A DNA stretch of 64,000 nt from Photobacterium malacitanum (GCF_900185615.1 NZ_FYAK01000011.1:29583-93582); one strand, 5' to 3'; counted from the first letter of the stretch, positions 8,503 to 18,654 are shown. The notes: a model not told the origin generated them from the sequence alone. Program-made: numbers and translations.

Positions 8503-8961
8503 ATGAAAAAGCGTCTATTATCAGCTCTGGTACTTCCTATGATGTTAGCTGCATGTTCAACAACGGGTATTAACACTCCAACAACACCACACCAAGTAAC
8601 GGGCAGTGAGCTTGCTAACGGTAGTTGGTCATTAGTGAAGATTGATAACCAAGATATTGCTCAACCAGCACCTTTCCAAGCACCGACGTTAGAATTAGCA
8701 ACAGATCTAGCTGCAAATGGTCACGCTGGCTGTAACCGTTACTTTGGTCAAGCTGAAGTAAAAGATGGTCAATTCCGCATTGAAAAAATGGGGATGACAA
8801 TGATGTTATGTCCAGATAACGAAATGAAGATTGAACAGACTTTTGCTCAATCTCTTGCTGATTGGAATAAAGTTAGCATTTCAGGCGATACCATGACTAT
8901 GACTAACGCCAAGCATACATTAACATTTACACGTGATGCTGCAGCGACTAACGCGCAATAA
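8503..8961 (+). CDS. META-domain (HslJ-like) lipoprotein
   Basis: A 152-residue envelope lipoprotein. The signal peptide ends in the lipobox LAAC (Cys near residue 18), followed by a short Thr/Pro-rich linker. One META domain (DUF306) then shows its signatures: GSWSLVKIDNQ, the GCNRYFG turn and MGMTMMLCPDNEMKIEQTF. E. coli HslJ has the same domain and is linked to heat shock and novobiocin resistance, but the molecular role is unknown. The ATG at 8503 has AGGAA in front and starts the signal peptide; the longer open frame upstream is rejected. The gene converges on metE and shares a terminator with it. Confidence 0.85.
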   Translation: MKKRLLSALVLPMMLAACSTTGINTPTTPHQVTGSELANGSWSLVKIDNQDIAQPAPFQAPTLELATDLAANGHAGCNRYFGQAEVKDGQFRIEKMGMTMMLCPDNEMKIEQTFAQSLADWNKVSISGDTMTMTNAKHTLTFTRDAAATNAQ

Positions 8962-8980
8962 TTATTGGTAAATAAATGCC

Positions 8981-9034
8981 AAAAGCCGTCTTTATTCTTT
9001 CAATAAGAAAGCGAAATTTGTAGACGGCTTTTTT
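8981..9034. terminator. Bidirectional terminator between the META lipoprotein gene and metE
   Basis: AAAAGCCGTC (8981-8990) pairs with GACGGCTTTT (9023-9032), with a smaller CTTTC/GAAAG hairpin inside. T-runs follow on both strands, so it can end both convergent transcripts. Confidence 0.82.
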
Positions 9035-9044
9035 ATTGTTTCTA

Positions 9045-11366
9045 TTATGCTGCAGTCACTTCACGGTATTTTTCACGCAAAATATGGGCAGCAGTTACCA
9101 TATTGGTTAATGCCGCTTCCGTTTCAGTCCAATTACGTGTTTTTAAACCGCAATCTGGGTTGATCCATAAACGCTCAATCGGAATCAAAGCCGCAGCCTT
9201 ATCAATTAACCCGGTGATCGTATCAACTTCTGGAATATTTGGTGAATGTATATCATACACACCAGGGCCGATTCCATTAGGATAAGCAAATGCTTCAAAT
9301 GCTGTAAGTAATTCCATATCAGAACGCGATGTTTCAATGGTTATCACATCAGCATCTAATGCCGCTACTGATGCAATTATTTGGTTGAACTCGCTATAAC
9401 ACATATGCGTATGAATCTGTGTTTGTGGTGCAGCCCCTGCAGCTGAAATCTTAAACGCCTGTACAGCCCAATCGAGATATGCCTGCCATTGACTCTGTTT
9501 TAGTGGTAACCCTTCTCTGATCGCTGGCTCATCAATTTGAATAATGTTAATCCCTGCCGTTTGTAAATCCGTTACCTCATCACGCAGTGCTAATGCAATC
9601 TGATTAGCTATAGCTTCACGAGATAAGTCTTCTCGTGCAAACGTCCAACCTAATATTGTCACGGGCCCAGTAAGCATTCCTTTAACAGGCTTAGTAGTTA
9701 AAGACTGCGCATAACGGATCCAATCGACAGTGATTGGCTTTGCTCGGTAAATATCTGACACAATAATGGCAGGTTTTACACAACGCGATCCATAACTTTG
9801 TACCCAACCATATTGGGTAACAACAAAGCCCTCTAGCTGCTCTGCAAAATATTCCACCATGTCATTACGCTCAGCTTCACCATGCACTAATACATCAAGT
9901 CCCAAATTATGCTGTCGAATAATCGCATCTTGAATATGTATCTTCAACGCTTGATGGTAGTCAGCTGCAGTTATTCGCCCCGCTTTAAAATCACTACGTT
10001 GACTACGAATGGCTGTTGTTTGTGGAAATGAACCTATCGTCGTCGTCGGTAATAAGGGCAACTGTAACGCGTGTTGCTGTTGGATCGTTCGCTCAGCATA
10101 AGGAAGCGCTCGGTGTGCTAATTGCGGTGTAATGGCTGCAGTACGTTGCTGTACTTGAGTATTATGCACCCGTTCACTATCAAGACGGGCTTTTATACTA
10201 GCGCTATAATCACGACATGCTGCAATCGCACTTTGTTCACCATCAAGCGCTTGAGCCAATAACGTAATTTCATGACATTTTTGTTTAGCAAATGCTAACC
10301 ATTGACGAACATCTTCATCCAGTTCAGTTTCACTCTCAACATCTATAGGGCTATGAAGTAAAGAGCATGAACTCGCTAACCATAAATTGCGCCCTAATTG
10401 CTGCTTTAGCGGCTGCAAACGAATTAGCCATTCAGCCAGATCTGCCCGCCATACATTGCGACCATTAATCACACCCGCAGATAGCACCCAATGATTTGGA
10501 ATGGCGTCGGCTACGACTGATAATTGTGCTGGTGCAGCTGATAAATCAATATGTAAACCATCAACATTGAGCTGTGAAATGATGCCGAGTTGATGACTAA
10601 TGTCATCAAAATAAGTGGTCAATAGTAACTTAGGCCCACCATGAAGCACTTGATATGCTAATTTAAAACTTGCCGTCCATTCAGAGGGTAACTCAAGCGC
10701 TAATGCTGGCTCATCAACCTGTACCCACTCGACCCCTAATGCGGTTAATTTGGTTAATATTTGCTGATAAGCTGTCAATAATCGGGGTAATAATGTCAGT
10801 CGATCAAACCCTTGCTGTTTCTCTTTACCTAACCATAAATAAGACACTGGTCCTAATAATACCGGCTTAACGTTATGGCCTGCTTTTTTAGCCTCTGCCA
10901 CTTCTTCAAACAACTGTTGCCAGCTAACGTTAAAACTATCTTCTGCAGTAAATTCTGGCACGATGTAATGGTAATTAGTATTGAACCATTTGGTCATATC
11001 AGCAGCAGCACATGCACATCCCGTCGGCGCTTTACCACGTGCGACAGTAAATAAGGTATCTAAATCAGGGAAACCTTGCTGATGGCGGCTTGGAATATGA
11101 CCAAGCAACATGCTCGTGCCTAATACATGGTCATACCAAGCAAAATCCCCTACCGCAACATAATCTAGCCCTGCACTAAGTTGATCATTCCAATGGCGAT
11201 GACGTAACTCTTGTCCAACGTTTTTAAGCTGAGATTGATCGATCTCACCCCGCCAATAACGTTCTTGAGCAAATTTTAATTCGCGCTGACTTCCAATACG
11301 TGGATAGCCTAAAATATGGGTCACTGTTTTAGTTATACCGGCCTTTTTTTCTGATTGTACTGTCAT
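9045..11366 (-). CDS. metE: Cobalamin-independent methionine synthase MetE
   Basis: A 773-residue cytosolic enzyme (E. coli form 753) that transfers methyl from methyl-tetrahydrofolate-triglutamate to homocysteine to make methionine. Both halves of the duplicated barrel are seen: the N-terminal half starts [14 protein letters not shown], and the C-terminal catalytic half contains [24 protein letters not shown], the zinc ligands in HTHMCYS and the last zinc Cys in [11 protein letters not shown]. The N-terminus is about 12 residues longer than usual. GGAATATAATA precedes the ATG. It is divergent from metR across 278 bases that carry a MetR-type site and a MetJ-type operator, so activation by MetR and repression by MetJ are expected. 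Confidence 0.96.
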   Translation of the reverse strand: MTVQSEKKAGITKTVTHILGYPRIGSQRELKFAQERYWRGEIDQSQLKNVGQELRHRHWNDQLSAGLDYVAVGDFAWYDHVLGTSMLLGHIPSRHQQGFPDLDTLFTVARGKAPTGCACAAADMTKWFNTNYHYIVPEFTAEDSFNVSWQQLFEEVAEAKKAGHNVKPVLLGPVSYLWLGKEKQQGFDRLTLLPRLLTAYQQILTKLTALGVEWVQVDEPALALELPSEWTASFKLAYQVLHGGPKLLLTTYFDDISHQLGIISQLNVDGLHIDLSAAPAQLSVVADAIPNHWVLSAGVINGRNVWRADLAEWLIRLQPLKQQLGRNLWLASSCSLLHSPIDVESETELDEDVRQWLAFAKQKCHEITLLAQALDGEQSAIAACRDYSASIKARLDSERVHNTQVQQRTAAITPQLAHRALPYAERTIQQQHALQLPLLPTTTIGSFPQTTAIRSQRSDFKAGRITAADYHQALKIHIQDAIIRQHNLGLDVLVHGEAERNDMVEYFAEQLEGFVVTQYGWVQSYGSRCVKPAIIVSDIYRAKPITVDWIRYAQSLTTKPVKGMLTGPVTILGWTFAREDLSREAIANQIALALRDEVTDLQTAGINIIQIDEPAIREGLPLKQSQWQAYLDWAVQAFKISAAGAAPQTQIHTHMCYSEFNQIIASVAALDADVITIETSRSDMELLTAFEAFAYPNGIGPGVYDIHSPNIPEVDTITGLIDKAAALIPIERLWINPDCGLKTRNWTETEAALTNMVTAAHILREKYREVTAA

Positions 11367-11498
11367 TATTATATTCCTTTAATTCACTGTGTATTAATCA
11401 TAAATCCATATAAAAACAACGGCTAAGATGACTGTTGTTGACTAACACAGTGGCTAATAATAACGCTGACAACAAGGTGATTTTTCTCATAACGATCA

Positions 11499-11511
11499 TG
11501 AATTTTTTTCA
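11499..11511. promoter_or_regulatory. MetR binding site between metE and metR
   Basis: An exact match to the MetR consensus TGAA-N5-TTCA (TGAATTTTTTTCA). It lies between the divergent metE and metR genes, 133 bases from the metE start, as expected for homocysteine-responsive activation of metE. Confidence 0.7.
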
Positions 11512-11552
11512 CGTTAAAATGCTAGTAATTTTTAAAACCAATCGCTAAGCAT

Positions 11553-11576
11553 AGACGTTTAGCCATCTAGATGTTT
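11553..11576. promoter_or_regulatory. MetJ operator: three tandem met boxes
   Basis: Three contiguous 8-mers match the met box AGACGTCT: AGACGTTT (7 of 8), AGCCATCT (6 of 8) and AGATGTTT (6 of 8). Exact 8-base tandem spacing is how MetJ dimers bind. The array lies 69 bases before the metR start and probably represses metR, perhaps also metE, when S-adenosylmethionine is plentiful. Confidence 0.7.
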
Positions 11577-11644
11577 ACAATCATGATTTTACCTAGTAGA
11601 TTAAAAAACAATCAACCACTGCCTATATGCTCCAAGGATGGAAT

Positions 11645-12556
11645 ATGATTGAACTTAAACATCTCAAAACATTAACAGTACTGAGGGCAACAGGATCACT
11701 CACTGCAACTGCAAATAGTTTATATTTAACCCAATCAGCACTGTCTCATCAGTTAAAAGATCTGGAGCAACGCTTAGGTAGCCAACTTTTTTTACGTAAA
11801 ACACGCCCTGTACGCTTTACTGCTGAAGGTAAAGTGCTGCTTGATTTAGCCGACACCGTATTGCCAAAAATACAAATTGCCGAGCAAGCACTAGCCAATA
11901 GTAAACATCAGACAACGGCAAGGTTACAGATGGCTATTGAATGTCATTCGTGTTTTCAGTGGCTAATGCCTGCTTTAAAACAATATCAGGTACTATGGCC
12001 TGATGTGGATATTGATTTTTGTTCTGGGTTTAGTTTTGATCCTATTCCGGCGTTAGCTCAAGGGGAATTAGACTTAGTCATTACATCAGATATTCACCCC
12101 CGTAACGACATTCATTATGAGCCATTGTTTGATTTTGAAATGTGTCTCATCGTTGCTTCGCAATCACCGTTAGCAACTAAGTCATATATAGATCCGGCCG
12201 ATCTTATCGATCAAACTCTACTCAGTTATCCAATTCAACGCCATCGCTTAGATATTGTTAAGCACTTTCTTCAACCCGCAGCCATTGAGCCATTAACATG
12301 GAAACAAGCAGATAATAGTCTGATGTTGATACAAATGGTGTCTGCAGGAATGGGAGTCGCGGCATTACCGAATTGGGCAGTTGATAGTTTTGTCCGTCAG
12401 GGGTTAATTGTCAGCAAACCATTAGGTACCGGGTTATGGCGGCGTCTCTTTGCAGCGGTACGAGCGTCAGAATACCAGCACCACTATTTGAAGGCTTTTT
12501 TTGCAACAGCGAAACAGCAATGCCAACAGCATTTACAAGGTATTAAAACGGTTTAA
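11645..12556 (+). CDS. metR: LysR-type activator of methionine genes MetR
   Basis: A 303-residue LysR regulator that senses homocysteine and activates metE. It begins MIELKHLKTL, nearly the start of E. coli MetR. It shares the HTH pattern (GSLTATANSLYLTQSALSHQ), AIECHSCFQWLMPAL, the ELDLVITSDI stretch and YPIQRHRLDIVKHFLQPA with that protein. The ATG at 11645 is 5 bases after AAGGATGG; an ATG six codons earlier is part of the leader. It is divergent from metE, the standard arrangement. The end is shorter than E. coli MetR, as in other Vibrionaceae-like forms. Confidence 0.95.
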   Translation: MIELKHLKTLTVLRATGSLTATANSLYLTQSALSHQLKDLEQRLGSQLFLRKTRPVRFTAEGKVLLDLADTVLPKIQIAEQALANSKHQTTARLQMAIECHSCFQWLMPALKQYQVLWPDVDIDFCSGFSFDPIPALAQGELDLVITSDIHPRNDIHYEPLFDFEMCLIVASQSPLATKSYIDPADLIDQTLLSYPIQRHRLDIVKHFLQPAAIEPLTWKQADNSLMLIQMVSAGMGVAALPNWAVDSFVRQGLIVSKPLGTGLWRRLFAAVRASEYQHHYLKAFFATAKQQCQQHLQGIKTV

Positions 12557-12581
12557 CACCTTGCGTAAATAAAAGCTCATG

Positions 12582-12770
12582 CTACTTAAACTGATTATTT
12601 AATGGATCGTAATGATAGCCTTGCTGAGCCATTTTCTCTGTCAGTTCAGTTTCGCTTAACTCATAACGAGAGGTTAATTCAGCCATTGAGCAACACTCTA
12701 ACCGTAAACGCTCATTCACAATACCAATCACAATATGGGTATCCATACCAAGTAAGTTATTAATTTCCAT
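12582..12770 (-). CDS. DUF4250 domain protein
   Basis: A 62-residue small cytosolic protein. It matches the DUF4250 pattern: MDTHIVIGIVNERLRLE, then a helical turn with LTSRYELSETEL, and the closing GYHYDPLNNQFK. The family is short, widespread in Vibrionaceae and relatives, and of unknown function; the fold looks like a small helix-turn-helix. The ATG at 12770 is chosen because GGGGG lies 5 bases before it; an ATG 7 codons upstream lacks one. It is convergent with metR. Confidence 0.75.
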   Translation of the reverse strand: MEINNLLGMDTHIVIGIVNERLRLECCSMAELTSRYELSETELTEKMAQQGYHYDPLNNQFK

Positions 12771-12871
12771 TTTATCCCCCTTACTATTCAATGATCATCG
12801 TCATTACTGTACGTAACTCATTAAGCATAGACGATATATTACAAATTCTCCCTGTTGTACATTTCAGCCAT

Positions 12872-12904
12872 AAAAAAGCCTTTATCTCACACAAGATAAA
12901 GGCT
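12872..12904 (-). terminator. Terminator of the seven-helix membrane protein gene
   Basis: A perfect 11-bp stem AGCCTTTATCT / AGATAAAGGCT with a 6-base loop; on the minus strand it is followed by a run of U. It lies 23 bases after the stop of the gene at 12927. Confidence 0.85.
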
Positions 12905-12926
12905 AATTAGAATTAACAGTGATGGC

Positions 12927-13637
12927 TTAAAATAAGGTTAATTGCATCACGGCTGAAAAAGTAAGTAATACCGCTGCTGCTAGTAGTTGCCATTTATTGA
13001 CGGTTTTATGTAATAAAATATGCCCCGACCATACCAGTAATGCAATGACTAAACACACCAATGAAGTGACAACTTCAACAGTATAAGGCGCCGTTGCAGC
13101 CTCACCCATAAAGATGATTTTCCATACTAATAACAGTACTGACACTATTGCACTCACAAAGCCTACAAAGGGTAAAATGCGGTGAAAAGCCTGTAAGCGG
13201 GTACGTGAAAACGTAAGTAATACATGGGCAAGTAAGCTACCGTATAATGCCATCGCCATTAAACTTAACAGTACTTCAGGCAGATCCATCATTGGCAGTA
13301 ACATCATCCAACAAATAAAACCTAATAAATTCGAGCCATAAAGTACAACAAGAGGCCCTGAATCTCGTGTTTTATTGGTTTTCACTTTGACGGTAAAAAA
13401 TAACAAACTCAATAGCGGCAGTACCGCCCATACTTTACAAATCGCAGCTAACAACCACCCAACCAGTAATACTGGCAACATTTTATGTACACGACCACGT
13501 TGACCAGGGCAAATCTCCCCTTTGGTGAGAACTAAAGTAAGAATACATTGCGCACCAAGCAGTGCCGGAATTAAAAATGCGAGATAGCCGATCATAATAA
13601 GCATCATCAAAAATAAAGAGAGCACAATTATACTCAA
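12927..13637 (-). CDS. Multi-pass inner-membrane protein of unknown function
   Basis: A 236-residue protein made almost wholly of membrane helices: about seven segments, with basic short loops between them (for example QRGRVHK near residue 48 and KVKTNKTRD near residue 87). The layout and length recall lysoplasmalogenase-like YhhN proteins, but I cannot see its conserved acidic residues, so I do not assign it. The start shown is the first Met of an uninterrupted hydrophobic segment; no strong ribosome site is visible. It is a single-gene unit with its own terminator, divergent from glpA. Confidence 0.65.
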   Translation of the reverse strand: MSIIVLSLFLMMLIMIGYLAFLIPALLGAQCILTLVLTKGEICPGQRGRVHKMLPVLLVGWLLAAICKVWAVLPLLSLLFFTVKVKTNKTRDSGPLVVLYGSNLLGFICWMMLLPMMDLPEVLLSLMAMALYGSLLAHVLLTFSRTRLQAFHRILPFVGFVSAIVSVLLLVWKIIFMGEAATAPYTVEVVTSLVCLVIALLVWSGHILLHKTVNKWQLLAAAVLLTFSAVMQLTLF

Positions 13638-13743
13638 GTCACGTCAAGATGCGAATCTCAGCCATCCCTTTACCGCTAAAGATATTTACCTCATTAACGG
13701 TGCCACTTACTAATCTTCAAATAGCCACGCCATGAACAAAAAA

Positions 13744-13760
13744 GAACATTTATAATGTTC
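13744..13760. promoter_or_regulatory. Perfect 17-bp palindrome upstream of glpA (GlpR-like half-sites)
   Basis: GAACATT-TAT-AATGTTC is perfectly symmetric and is followed by GTTCG. AATGTTCGTT (13754-13763) equals a full left half of the GlpR operator consensus, and GAACATT is the right-half core, but the two are in the reverse order to the E. coli operator. It lies about 125 bases before glpA. It is a likely regulator site; GlpR is inferred. Confidence 0.45.
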
Positions 13761-13773
13761 GTTCGCTCATTTG

Positions 13774-13789
13774 TGTGCGTTTGCTCACC
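13774..13789 (+). promoter_or_regulatory. Candidate CRP site upstream of glpA
   Basis: TGTGC-N6-TCACC matches 8 of 10 core bases of the CRP consensus, with T-rich and A-rich flanks on the proper sides. It lies about 95 bases before the glpA start. The E. coli glp regulon is CRP-activated. Confidence 0.45.
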
Positions 13790-13883
13790 AAATAGCATGT
13801 AATTTAATGGCATATTAACCCTATTAAAATAGTGGGCGTTTAAAGCGCTAATAATATAATCAATAACGATAAGCGAAACGAAC

Positions 13884-15536
13884 ATGACGACTTGGTTAGA
13901 AACAGAGGTTGTGATCATCGGTGGTGGTGCAACAGGTACAGGAATAATGCGCGATTGTGCCCTGCGCGGTATAAAATGCATTTTAATTGAAAAAGACGAT
14001 TTAGCCTCTGGTACAACAGGTCGCAACCATGGCTTACTTCACTCTGGTGCCCGCTATGCTGTGACAGATCCAGAATCCGCCAAAGAATGCATTACTGAAA
14101 ATCGAATTCTTAAAAATATTGCTCGTCATTGTGTAGAAGATACGCAAGGATTGTTTATTTCTCTGCCAAGTGATGATCTTCAATTTCAACAGCAATTTAT
14201 TAGCGCCTGCCAAGGTGCTGATATTGATGTCGAACAATTAACGCCACAACAAGCGTTACGATTAGAGCCGAACTGTAATCCGCATTTAATTGGAGCAGTA
14301 AAAGTCCCCGATGGTACCATTGATCCTTTTCGGCTTGCTTCATCAAATGCACTTGATGCTATCGAACATGGCGCACAATTGTTTAATCACATTTTTGTTA
14401 CTGATCTTATTCAACAAAATGGCGTCGTTAAAGGGGTTAAGTGTTTAAACCTTAAAACCAATACTCACTTTGAAATTAGAGCGCAGCAAGTGATTAATGC
14501 GGCAGGGATCTGGGGACAGCAAATCTGCCAGTACGGTGATCTTAATATCACTATGTTCCCAGCAAAAGGATCATTATTGATCTTAGATTATCGCATTAAC
14601 AATTTAGTGATCAACCGCTGTCGCAAGCCCTCTGATGCCGATATTTTAGTCCCAGGTGATACCATTTCACTGATTGGAACAACTTCGGAGCGAATTGATT
14701 ATAAAGACATTGATGATCTTCATGTCACCAGCAAAGAAATTGATATTTTATTAAAAGAAGGTGCCAAGCTTGCGCCAATCATGGCCAATACTCGAGTATT
14801 GCGCGCTTATGCTGGTGTGCGTCCATTAGTGGCTGTCGATGGTGATACTAGCGGTCGTAATATTAGCCGCGGGATCGTGCTATTAGATCACGCTGAACGC
14901 GATAGCATGGACGGTTTTATTACCATTACTGGCGGTAAATTAATGACCTACCGCATGATGGCTGAATGGACCACCGATTTAGTTGCCAAAAAACTCGGGA
15001 ATACTATTCCTTGCACCACTCACCAGCGCCCATTACCGGGATCCGAACAACCCAAAGCCATTAAGCACACAGCCAGTTTAGCTAAACCTGTTTATCAATC
15101 CGCCTATTACCGCCACGGTGAGCGCGCGCAACAATTTTTAACCGATGATAAGAAAAGCCAAGCCATTATTTGTGAATGCGAAATGGTGACTTGTGGTGAA
15201 GTTGAATATGCCATCAAGCAACTTGATGTGCATAACTTAGTTGATTTACGCCGTCGTACACGCGTTGGTATGGGACCTTGCCAAGGGGAATTATGTTCTT
15301 ATCGGGCGGCTGGGCTATTTGCTGAATATGGCGACACTGATGGCAACCATGCCAGCCATATTCTGAGTGATTTTCTTGAAGAACGCTGGAAAGGCATTAA
15401 ACCTGTTTTTTGGGGAGATGCTTTACGCGAAGCCGAGTTTTCTTATTGGATTTATGAAGGTCTATTTGGTGTCAGTGATATTCCACCAACAACAACATCT
15501 ACCAATACTAACCAGCCACAAGGCGAGGAAAAATAA
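13884..15536 (+). CDS. glpA: Anaerobic glycerol-3-phosphate dehydrogenase subunit A
   Basis: A 550-residue FAD subunit (E. coli 542) that oxidises glycerol-3-phosphate to dihydroxyacetone phosphate, passing electrons through GlpB/GlpC to the quinone pool during anaerobic growth. The N-terminal Rossmann motif ([12 protein letters not shown], residues 9-20) and the DAO fold are followed near residues 430-480 by a BFD-like [2Fe-2S] domain with Cys pairs in [10 protein letters not shown] and GPCQGELC. No strong ribosome site is visible before the ATG. The stop TAA overlaps the glpB ATG by one base (TAATG), so glpB is translationally coupled. The promoter region has a palindrome and a CRP-like site. 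Confidence 0.95.
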   Translation: MTTWLETEVVIIGGGATGTGIMRDCALRGIKCILIEKDDLASGTTGRNHGLLHSGARYAVTDPESAKECITENRILKNIARHCVEDTQGLFISLPSDDLQFQQQFISACQGADIDVEQLTPQQALRLEPNCNPHLIGAVKVPDGTIDPFRLASSNALDAIEHGAQLFNHIFVTDLIQQNGVVKGVKCLNLKTNTHFEIRAQQVINAAGIWGQQICQYGDLNITMFPAKGSLLILDYRINNLVINRCRKPSDADILVPGDTISLIGTTSERIDYKDIDDLHVTSKEIDILLKEGAKLAPIMANTRVLRAYAGVRPLVAVDGDTSGRNISRGIVLLDHAERDSMDGFITITGGKLMTYRMMAEWTTDLVAKKLGNTIPCTTHQRPLPGSEQPKAIKHTASLAKPVYQSAYYRHGERAQQFLTDDKKSQAIICECEMVTCGEVEYAIKQLDVHNLVDLRRRTRVGMGPCQGELCSYRAAGLFAEYGDTDGNHASHILSDFLEERWKGIKPVFWGDALREAEFSYWIYEGLFGVSDIPPTTTSTNTNQPQGEEK

Positions 15537-16879
15537 TGAAATTTGATAATATAATTATTGGTGGTGGTGTTGCAGGCTTAACTTGTGCGATCCGTTGTGC
15601 CCAAGCAGGACTTAAGACAGCCGTTATTGCTGCAGGTCAAAGTGCACTCCATTTTTCTTCAGGATCAATTGATGTGTTAAGCCGTTTACCTAATGGTACT
15701 GCAATCCAATATCCTTTTAGTGAATTTGACCGTTTAACGGCTCAATCACCACAGCATCCCTACAGTAAATTAGGACTTGATGTTACTCGTCAAGCGATTG
15801 ATTGGTATCAACAAACAATGGAAAATATTGGCATTGAACTGCATCATCAAGCTGATGATTGTAACCATTTGCGCATTACTCCAATGGGAACATTTAAAGC
15901 AACATGGTTATCGCAATCTACTGTACACCCTTTTCCAATGTTTGAACCCGCACAAGCATTACAAAAAATCGCATTAGTAACGATTGATGGTTTCCGTGAT
16001 TTTCAGCCCCAATTAGCAGCCGATAACTTACGCCTATTGCCCCACTTTGCTAACGTGGAAATTACCACAACAGCCGTTGCATTACCTGATGTTGAACTCA
16101 TGCTGCGTAACCCATGTGAATATCGCTCGATTGATATTTCTCGTGTCTTAGCCGATGACAATAAACTACAACGTTTTGCATTAGCCATGAAAAATACTAT
16201 TGGAGAAGCAGATCTGGTGGTTCTTCCAGCTGTTTTTGGCAACGGCTCTGGCATAAAGATCCTCAAACAAATTGAACAGTTAACCGGCTACACACTGTGT
16301 GAAATTCCAACCATGCCGCCATCGTTACTTGGCATTCGTTTAGAAGATGCAATGAAAAGCTATTATAAATCGTTAGGTGGGTTAATTCTTGCTGGTGATG
16401 AAGTAACTCATGGTGAATTTGAGAATAACCAATTACAACGTATTTTCACTCGCCACCATGGTGACATGCCACTGGTTGCCAATCACTATTTACTCGCCAG
16501 TGGCAGTTTCTTTAGCCGTGGTTTACATGCAGAACGCCATCATATTGAAGAAGCCGTTTTTGGGTTAGATATCGCGCCATTAGCTTCAACCAACCACCAG
16601 CATTGGTATCAATCACAATTTTTCAGCGATCAACCGCATCAATTTCTTGGCATGGGGGTTGAGACTAATCAGCAGTTACAACCTAGCCTTAACGGTAATA
16701 CGATTACCAATCTCTATTGTGCAGGGGCTATTTTGGCGCATTACAACCCTATCTTTGAAGGCAGTGGTAGCGGTGTTGCTATTAGTAGCGGTTTTCATGC
16801 GGCACAATCAATGATCGCTCTACAGAACCATCATCAATCAAGCGCTATTTTTCCATCATTAGCAGAGGGCAATATCTAA
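15536..16879 (+). CDS. glpB: Anaerobic glycerol-3-phosphate dehydrogenase subunit B
   Basis: A 447-residue flavoprotein subunit (E. coli 419) of the GlpABC complex. The FAD-binding motif is at the very start ([18 protein letters not shown]), and a second flavin-contact segment lies near the C-terminus ([25 protein letters not shown]). It binds FMN/FAD and links GlpA to the membrane subunit GlpC. The start overlaps the glpA stop by one base and the stop overlaps the glpC start by one base, both as TAATG. This fixes stoichiometry and leaves little doubt about the starts. Confidence 0.94.
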   Translation: MKFDNIIIGGGVAGLTCAIRCAQAGLKTAVIAAGQSALHFSSGSIDVLSRLPNGTAIQYPFSEFDRLTAQSPQHPYSKLGLDVTRQAIDWYQQTMENIGIELHHQADDCNHLRITPMGTFKATWLSQSTVHPFPMFEPAQALQKIALVTIDGFRDFQPQLAADNLRLLPHFANVEITTTAVALPDVELMLRNPCEYRSIDISRVLADDNKLQRFALAMKNTIGEADLVVLPAVFGNGSGIKILKQIEQLTGYTLCEIPTMPPSLLGIRLEDAMKSYYKSLGGLILAGDEVTHGEFENNQLQRIFTRHHGDMPLVANHYLLASGSFFSRGLHAERHHIEEAVFGLDIAPLASTNHQHWYQSQFFSDQPHQFLGMGVETNQQLQPSLNGNTITNLYCAGAILAHYNPIFEGSGSGVAISSGFHAAQSMIALQNHHQSSAIFPSLAEGNI

Positions 16880-18087
16880 TGCTCAAGCAAGATACCAGTT
16901 TTGACCAATGCATTAAATGCACCGTATGTACCGTTTATTGCCCTGTTGCTAAAGCCAATCCTAACTACCCTGGCCCTAAACAATGTGGCCCTGATGGCGA
17001 GCGATTACGGATTAAAAGCGCAGAATTTTATGATGATATGCTCAAGCTATGTACCAACTGCAAACGCTGTGAAACCGCGTGTCCTTCTGGCGTTAAAATT
17101 GGTGACATGATTGCTGTTGCGCGCAGTAAACATGCTAAACACGATCTAAATATTAAAACTATTCGTGATTTTGTCCTTAGCCATACCGATTTAATGGGAT
17201 CTGTCGCGACCCCTTTCGCACCAATCGTCAATGCGATTACTAGCATGGAACCGGTAAAAAAAGTCATGCATAAAACCATTGGGGTTCATGACCATAAAAG
17301 TTTACCTAAATATTCCCATGGTACTTTTCGCCAATGGTATAAAAAACACTGCCATAACCAAACTCACTATCCACAGCAAGTACATTATTTTCATGGCTGT
17401 TATGTCAATTATAACCACCCACAATTAGGTAAAGATTTCATCAAGGTCATGAATGCAATGAACATTGGTGTGCAATTACTAAAAAAAGAGAAGTGTTGTG
17501 GTGTACCACTGATTGCTAATGGTTTCTTTGATAAAGCCAAGAAAAACGCATTGCTCAATACTCAAAGTTTTGCAGCAGTTGTTGAAAAATATAATTCAAC
17601 CATTGTTTCAACCTCTTCTACTTGTGCGTTTACTTTACGTGAAGAATATCCACATGTTTTAAAAGTTGATAATGCCAACGTTGCTGATCGCATTGAGTAT
17701 GTGACTCGTTTTCTACTTAAAGCATTTATGAATGGTAATACCCCTAAGCTCAAACCTATTAATAAGAAAGTGGTCTACCATACTCCCTGTCACCTAGAGC
17801 GCACAGGAGGAAGTTTATATACCATTGAATTACTGAAAATGATTCCAGGTTTAGAACTTGAGGTATTAGATAGTCAATGTTGCGGCTTGGCGGGAACTTA
17901 TGGTTTTAAAACTGAAAATTATGATACTTCAATCAAAATTGGTGAGGACTTATTTCAAAAGATACGCCAAGCCAATGCTGATTATGCAATAACTGATTGT
18001 GAAACCTGTAAATGGCAAATTGAGGAAAACACTGATTTAAAAACAATTCATCCAGTTAGTTTACTGGCTATGGCATTGGCTAACTAA
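16879..18087 (+). CDS. glpC: Anaerobic glycerol-3-phosphate dehydrogenase subunit C
   Basis: A 402-residue iron-sulfur anchor subunit (E. coli 396) that carries electrons from GlpAB to menaquinone. Two ferredoxin-type 4Fe-4S motifs (CIKCTVCTVYC at residues 11-21 and CTNCKRCETAC near 55-65) are followed by two CCG heterodisulfide-reductase-like domains, with KEKCCGVPL and DSQCCGLAGTYG. It has no clear membrane helix and is thought to associate with the membrane peripherally. Its start is coupled to glpB by TAATG. It is the last gene before a strong terminator. Confidence 0.95.
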   Translation: MLKQDTSFDQCIKCTVCTVYCPVAKANPNYPGPKQCGPDGERLRIKSAEFYDDMLKLCTNCKRCETACPSGVKIGDMIAVARSKHAKHDLNIKTIRDFVLSHTDLMGSVATPFAPIVNAITSMEPVKKVMHKTIGVHDHKSLPKYSHGTFRQWYKKHCHNQTHYPQQVHYFHGCYVNYNHPQLGKDFIKVMNAMNIGVQLLKKEKCCGVPLIANGFFDKAKKNALLNTQSFAAVVEKYNSTIVSTSSTCAFTLREEYPHVLKVDNANVADRIEYVTRFLLKAFMNGNTPKLKPINKKVVYHTPCHLERTGGSLYTIELLKMIPGLELEVLDSQCCGLAGTYGFKTENYDTSIKIGEDLFQKIRQANADYAITDCETCKWQIEENTDLKTIHPVSLLAMALAN

Positions 18088-18130
18088 ACACACCTTTACC
18101 AATTGGTTATTTTTGATAATACTAATCAAA

Positions 18131-18170
18131 TACGCAGTATTTTCCCCCGATTAAATACTGCGTACTTTTT
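18131..18170 (+). terminator. Terminator of glpABC
   Basis: A perfect 12-bp stem TACGCAGTATTT / AAATACTGCGTA with a 10-base loop, then CTTTTT. It lies 43 bases after the glpC stop. Confidence 0.9.
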
Positions 18171-18223
18171 AACTCGCGTAACAATTAGCGAGATAGGTTT
18201 ATCAAACGATTGAGTCATGTATT

Positions 18224-18640
18224 ATGTTATTTCTAAAACCATTAGGACTATTGTTTACTGCACTAATATTAAGTAGCTGTTCTTTTATGGCTATTGCAGC
18301 TGATAGCACAGAAGCGGTTCATTTTAAAACAGGAGCTAGTAGTGAGCAGTATGTCGCTACCACTACCAGCTATGATGTTAATAGTTATGTTTTTTATGCT
18401 AAAAAAGATCAGCATTTAAAAGTCACCCTCGACACCAAAAGTACTAAATTATGGGTTATTCTTCTCGACTCAAAACTTGAACGGGTTGCTGATTTAAATC
18501 CTTATTCTGCTGATATTAATGACAATGGCGAATATGTATTACCTTATACTGGCAAATATACGATTCGCATTGGTCAATATCGCGCCTTTGCTCGCCGTGG
18601 TGAAAGCAGCCATTACACATTAACTATCGCGATCGATTAA
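18224..18640 (+). CDS. Putative periplasmic lysozyme inhibitor (PliG/PliI-like)
   Basis: A 138-residue exported protein. Residues 1-26 are a signal peptide with two possible ends: a lipobox LSSC (Cys near 20) and an AIA cleavage site near 26. The mature part (about 110 residues) is a beta-sandwich that follows the g-type lysozyme inhibitor pattern: KTGASSEQYVATTTSYDVNS, YVFYAKKDQHLKVTL, NGEYVLPYTGKYTIRI and the charged loop RAFARRGESSHYTL. In PliG the loop around RNDARR carries inhibitory residues; here the Arg residues are kept but the Asn-Asp pair is not. It would guard peptidoglycan from host or predator lysozyme. The assignment rests on remembered family patterns. Confidence 0.6.
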   Translation: MLFLKPLGLLFTALILSSCSFMAIAADSTEAVHFKTGASSEQYVATTTSYDVNSYVFYAKKDQHLKVTLDTKSTKLWVILLDSKLERVADLNPYSADINDNGEYVLPYTGKYTIRIGQYRAFARRGESSHYTLTIAID

Positions 18641-18654
18641 CCTCGATTATTACC

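Noticed and set aside
12927..13637. YhhN-type lysoplasmalogenase
   Set aside because: Helix number and length fit, but I could not find the conserved acidic residues.
13845..13883. FNR site just before glpA
   Set aside because: Only the ATCAA half is present; the other half does not match.
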